DNA of 64,000 nt from Paraescarpia echinospica (taxonomy: Eukaryota > Annelida > Polychaeta > Sabellida > Siboglinidae), in NCBI GenBank assembly GCA_020002185.1, contig CM034533.1, positions 73,682,805-73,746,804 of the forward strand, written 5' to 3'. This document shows positions 57,240 to 64,000 of the stretch, in pieces. Below the pieces are notes generated by a model. The model had not been told where the DNA came from, searched no databases, and saw only the letters and a program-made list of their open reading frames with translations. Every line of letters begins with the position of its first letter. The first letter of the stretch is position 1. Position numbers and translations under genes: made by a program.

Positions 57240-59620
57240 TTTGTGGAAGCACTCTGGTGCAAATTGTTGTTGTTCTCCTCGCCGTTCCCTGTCTTCAGGG
57301 GTGGGGTTGGCTTAGATACGTCGACATTTTATTTTATTTCTCTTCCTCCTCATTGCACTTGCACTACTTTCTCCATTCTCCTCGGTCTTTTGCTTTTTCC
57401 TCCATTCCACTTTCTATCCCTCCAGGTCTCCCTTCACGCAATCCTCCCACCCCAGTCTCGGTCGCCCTCGTCCTTTTTCCCTCTACTCTCCGGACATCTG
57501 CTTTCTTTGCCATCCGTTCTTCTCCCATTCGCTCCACATGTCCTGCCCAGTTCACTAACTTCTTCTTGAAACTTTCTTTCACACCAACATCCTCCCTCAG
57601 CTCTTCCACTCTTCGCTTATCTACTCTCTTTACCCCGCAATTTTCCTGACCCAGTTGTTTTCGCACACTTATACCCTCTCCTGTTGATTGCTATAGTTTC
57701 TAGGCCATACCGATAGGCTGATGTCACACATGTGCATAGTACCTTTCCCCTGAGATTTCGCGATATATGCCTGTCTCCCATTAAGCTTTCTCCGCGTCTA
57801 TAAAACCCACAGCCATACTATCTTGTCCGTCCAACTTCTTTTTGACCAGCTGTCTCAGCGCAAACATTCCATCAGCTGTACCTCTTCCTCTTCTGAAGCC
57901 CTGCTGTTCTTCTCCGAATTCTCCTTCCACTATTGTTCTTATCCTTCCATCCAGGATTCTCTCCAACATATTCAGCATGTGGCTTTGTATTTTCCTGGGT
58001 CATGCATGTCTCCCTTTCTTTTCCATACCGGAACTATTAGCCCTGTTCTCCACTCCTCTAGAATATTTCGTTCTATCGTGCAGGTATTCAACAAGCTTCT
58101 TGTTCACCCATTTCCACTCGTACTTCACCAATACCTGTCGCCCGTCCTTTCTTCATCTTCTTCGTTGCTCTCTCTACCTTTTCGTCCACAATCAACTTCA
58201 CATTTACTCCTCCCTCTACCGCACTTGGCATATCCAGTTCTCTGCTTTCTTGTTGGTGCCTTGAAGTACTCTTCCCAGACCTGTAGCACATCTTTCCTGT
58301 CCGTAACTAGCTTTCCATTCTTGTCCTTAATTACTGTTCCAGTTTGTACATCTTTGCTGTCCTCATCCCTCTCTCGGGCCATCTTATAGATCATATTCTT
58401 TCTACTGTCTTCATCAAGCTTTCTGTATAGCTCCTTTTCCATTTCTCTCTTAGCTTTGTCCACAGCTCTCCTAGCTGCCTTCTTTTTTATCCATACAGCT
58501 GCTGTATGGCAATGCCCCGTTGTCCTCCATTCCCCTTGATCCCTTCTATCTATTCCCATACCTCTCTCTTTTCTCCAATTGCTTTCGCTGCTTCTTTGGT
58601 CCACCGTGTTTGGTTCTTTCTCTTCGCGGAAGCGCTTCCCTTACCAGATGTTCTGCCACATAGCTATTCTGCTGATCCAATGAAAACATCCTTAAAGTGC
58701 TTACACTCTTCCTCCACAGTCCCTATTGTTGGCCGCAGTCTATCATACCCTGATGTCACTCTGTCTCTATATGTTCTGGCTGTGTCCCAGTGACATTTCC
58801 ACCAGTCTTAATGGTCTATCGCCCCACACTTTTAGTCTCCCCCCTCTTCTGCATACGCAAAATGAAAACGAGTGGCTTGTGTTGCGTAGTTACGTGTTCA
58901 CCAGCGATGACCTTACAGTCCTTTACTTGCCACATTTGCTGTTTCCTCATTATCAGCAGGTCCAGCTCTCTCTCTCTCATTGTGGCTATTCCTATAACAT
59001 ACTTTATGGCTTTAGCTCTTTTGGAAAAATGACCCAGCCACCGCCAGCCCATTTTGCATCACCAACTCTACTGACTCTCAGCCCTCTCGATTCTTTGTAC
59101 CCCATCCAAATCCCCCGACCGAATCCTCTACACCTGTCTCCGCTGCACCCACGAGTGCCTTAAAATCATCAGCTATACGCACATCATCACATGCGCTTGC
59201 ACCATTCCCGTCATTCTCTGTAGCTCTTCCCTGAAGGCCCTTTTCTCTGACTCTGCCCTTCCTGTTTGAGGTCCATACACTGACATATTGCACACCAGCT
59301 GCTTCCTCACCATCAGTCACGCATCAATGATCCTCCTTTGTCATCTCTCCACTCTCACCACGTCTCTACTGATCTCCTCTGTTACTATGATGCCTACACA
59401 ATTATTCCTTCCATCTCCTCCTGCACGTAGCATATCTTATACCCTCCTGCCAGTGTCCTCGCTCGGTCTCCCTTCCACTTGGTTTCTTGCACGCACAACA
59501 TTTATATTCGCCTCCTTTCCATCATGTTGGCCACTTCCAGTTTTTTTCCCCCATCGTCCCCACATTGAAACTCCCCAACTCGATCGCATCTATCGTTTTG
59601 TGGCTCACATGCCCGTCCAG
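57240..59620 (-). pseudogene. Decayed RTE-like LINE (endonuclease to C-terminus)
   Basis: Minus strand, right to left. About 59400-59080 is endonuclease (CDDVRIADDFKALVG, GGFGWGTKNREG). 59050-58820 has the end of endonuclease (RERELDLLI, VKDCKVIAGEHVTTQHKPL). 58604-58125 is the pre-RT region (KKKAARRAVDKAKREMEKEL, VIKDKNGKLVTDRKDVLQVW). 57978-57781 is the reverse-transcriptase start (LERILDGRIRTIVEGEF, QQGFRRGRGTADGMFALRQL, AVGFIDAEKA). 57666-57364 is the C-terminal region (WAGHVERMGEERMAKK). The catalytic core with FADD is deleted between 57781 and 57666. Several frameshifts. Confidence 0.75.
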
Positions 59621-59671
59621 TAGGAGGATGTGAGGGCTCTCCCGTGTGCATCCGGCGGTGGTGACAAAATG

Positions 59672-60000
59672 TTACAGCCACTTCATGAAGAGATCTGAAT
59701 CGATGTGTCCCGAACCGCTTTGATTCACTGCAGCAATCGAACCATCGGGGGCAATATTCAACAGGGATTCGATCATTCGCTTACGTGGATAAACGAACAG
59801 AGGTGGTATGTATGTTCCCGCAGCATTCATGCAACACAGAGCAGTAATGTTGGCACCACGTTCTGCGCTCGACATCTTGCGAACCTGTCGCACTCCCTGC
59901 GTCGACACGACGTTGCCGAGTTTTGCAACTGTGCAGAAGCCTGTTTCGTCGCTGTTCCATTAAATTAATCAGAATGCGCTGAACTCCCCAGATTTCAGAA
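59672..60000 (-). pseudogene. pogo-like DDE transposase fragment
   Basis: Minus strand: KMSSAERGANITALCCMNAA, TYIPPLFVYPRKRM and SGSGHIDSDLFMKWL follow the pattern of the DDE domain in pogo/Tigger transposases (Tc1-mariner superfamily). The segment just upstream continues in another frame (frameshift near 59905). Only this central piece is present. Confidence 0.7.
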
Positions 60001-62640
<2,640 letters not shown>

Positions 62641-62645
62641 ATTAA

Positions 62646-63242
62646 CAGGGGTAGAACTTCAGCATTTATTTTACTGGACAGCAGGACTAGTAAAGACAAA
62701 AGTTTATTAGTCCGCCAAAAGGTTTACTAGTCCTGAAAATATCAAAACAACACAAATTTAAATTGCAACAAATGCGTCAGACGGTCCATGGTGGCCGTTT
62801 TCAGCACTTGAATGGCTCGGTGGGCAGTTGCAGTGTTTTTCCAGCTTACGTTTTTCTGCTGGTTTTGCAACCCCAGTCAAGTAATGATACATCGTGCATA
62901 CACGTAGACTAATAAAGCAATGTAGATGTAAACCGTATTCGAAAACCGTGCATTTGAAAATGACCACCAATTGCACTCATTAGCCCTACCCCTCTACCAG
63001 ATATGCTAAACCAAACAAAACTGTCATTTCAGAATTCGATGTCACACAACAGCCAATCAAAAGCACTGTTTCACTGTCGCCTCATTACGTAAAGAATTAG
63101 TTTGTCAATGGTACGGATGGTGGCATCATGCAACATGCTGATTTTTACTAGACAGCCGGACTAGTTGGTAGGCGGATTTACTAGTCCGCCGTAATCTTTA
63201 CTAGTGTACGGACTAGCGGACTAGTGGGTAGTTCTACCCCTG
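62646..63242. mobile_element. hAT-type MITE, 597 bp, 13-bp TIR, 5-bp target duplication
   Basis: Ends are a perfect 13-bp inverted repeat CAGGGGTAGAACT, flanked by ATTAA on both sides (62641-62645 and 63243-63247). Internal tactagtccgcc motifs recur near both ends. The CAGGG start is hAT-like; a 5-bp duplication would fit the hAT5-type group rather than the usual 8 bp. No transposase. Confidence 0.8.
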
Positions 63243-63247
63243 ATTAA

Positions 63248-63889
63248 CTGTTTTGTATAAATAATAAGTGCATGAACATATTGTTGTGGATATGATCTAA
63301 TGCTTGGCATAGTTAATTACACACACTCCATTTAATGTCAACATGAACTTAGCAAACACACAAGTCATGTATTGTGACATAATATTGTGTTATTAAAAGT
63401 GGAATATACACTGATGATGATTTTATTCAATATAAAATGTAGGCTTGTACATACATAACATATAAATACAGGGTACATTAAATATAAAGGATGACACAAG
63501 AAAGTGCAAGCACTTGTTTCCATTGTGGTCCTTGGACAGACAAACAAATACATGACACAGATATAAATAGAATATGACAAAATAACATACTAAAAAAAAC
63601 AATAATAAATAAATACTATAGTTACTGTTGAGATGTCAAAAGGCATTCATAATTATGATTTTAAGAAAGGAGGGACATTGCCTCCTGATTATAAGCACTA
63701 TTAAGCCATTTTAAAAACAGATACATGTACTACATATACATAATACAAATTTTTTTTTAATTAAACACTTAACCAAAGATGCATCATCAATAAAAAAAAA
63801 AACTTTAAAAAATATAAAATAAAATACAGGTAGGTACCTCAAAAATAAGATTGAATTAAAAGTAAATAAATGAGCTGGCTTCCTGATCA
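63248..63889. other. No recognisable gene
   Basis: AT-rich with poly-A stretches at 63790-63830. Possibly part of the LINE 3' untranslated region that follows on the minus strand. Confidence 0.4.
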
Positions 63890-64000
63890 TTATGATAATT
63901 GAACAAAAACTGTTTCACTAAATGTTTAAATTGGTTCTTGTTCTGAGCACCTTGTATGTTATATGGCAATTCATTCCATACCTGTATTGTATTCATTTTA
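63890..64000 (-). pseudogene. LINE C-terminal fragment running off the window edge
   Basis: Minus strand: IQVWNELPYNIQGAQNKNQF and then KHLVKQFLFNYHN, the C-terminal signature (W-N-x-L-P) of L2/CR1-like LINE reverse transcriptases. The rest lies beyond 64000. Confidence 0.6.

Overview
The window looks like nuclear DNA of a metazoan, probably an aquatic invertebrate. The background is AT-rich and dense with LINE (L2/CR1-like and RTE-like), hAT and pogo relics and a tyrosine-recombinase (Ngaro/DIRS-type) retroelement. I found no convincing host gene. The clade of the host cannot be read from this sequence. Two copies of one Polinton/Maverick (a virus-like, self-synthesising DNA transposon) dominate it.

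Layout. About 700-9400: a decayed Ngaro-like retroelement with an SGNH hydrolase ORF, a 107-bp minisatellite, a gag split by a hAT insertion (4316-5572, 8-bp target duplication CCTGCACC), a reverse transcriptase/RNase H and a tyrosine recombinase. 9400-17091: repeat relics and featureless DNA. 17092-36078: Polinton copy 1. 36079-39698: spacer with LINE fragments. 39705-57208: Polinton copy 2, a complete element with about 329-bp terminal inverted repeats and a perfect 6-bp target duplication CATATG. 57215-64000: a decayed RTE-like LINE, a pogo transposase fragment, a CA microsatellite, a hAT-type MITE and a LINE 3' end.

Polinton logic. The plus-strand cluster runs: tRNA-like gene, NADAR-family ADP-ribose glycosidase, packaging ATPase, two conserved structural-type proteins, a small membrane protein, chromodomain integrase, small basic and membrane proteins, penton-like minor capsid, pVI/pX-like protein, major capsid, adenain-like protease. 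Genes are packed with TGATG or ATGA overlaps. The convergent minus-strand half holds the protein-primed DNA polymerase and, further right, an RPA-like ssDNA-binding protein. Between these two lies a cassette of ORFs that lack ATG codons: each opens at phase 0 directly after a TAG splice acceptor, and each stop codon sits in or near the branch-point region of the next acceptor. A separate plus-strand spliced gene (seven-residue leader exon plus one or two alternative exons) occupies the right arm.

The copies carry different lesions. Copy 1 has a broken polymerase and a broken 215-codon gene but an intact major capsid gene. Copy 2 has an intact polymerase but a one-base frameshift in its major capsid gene. 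Between them almost every gene is open. The most novel points are the NADAR gene, the RPA-like protein, the acceptor-led mini-ORFs and the tRNA-like gene.
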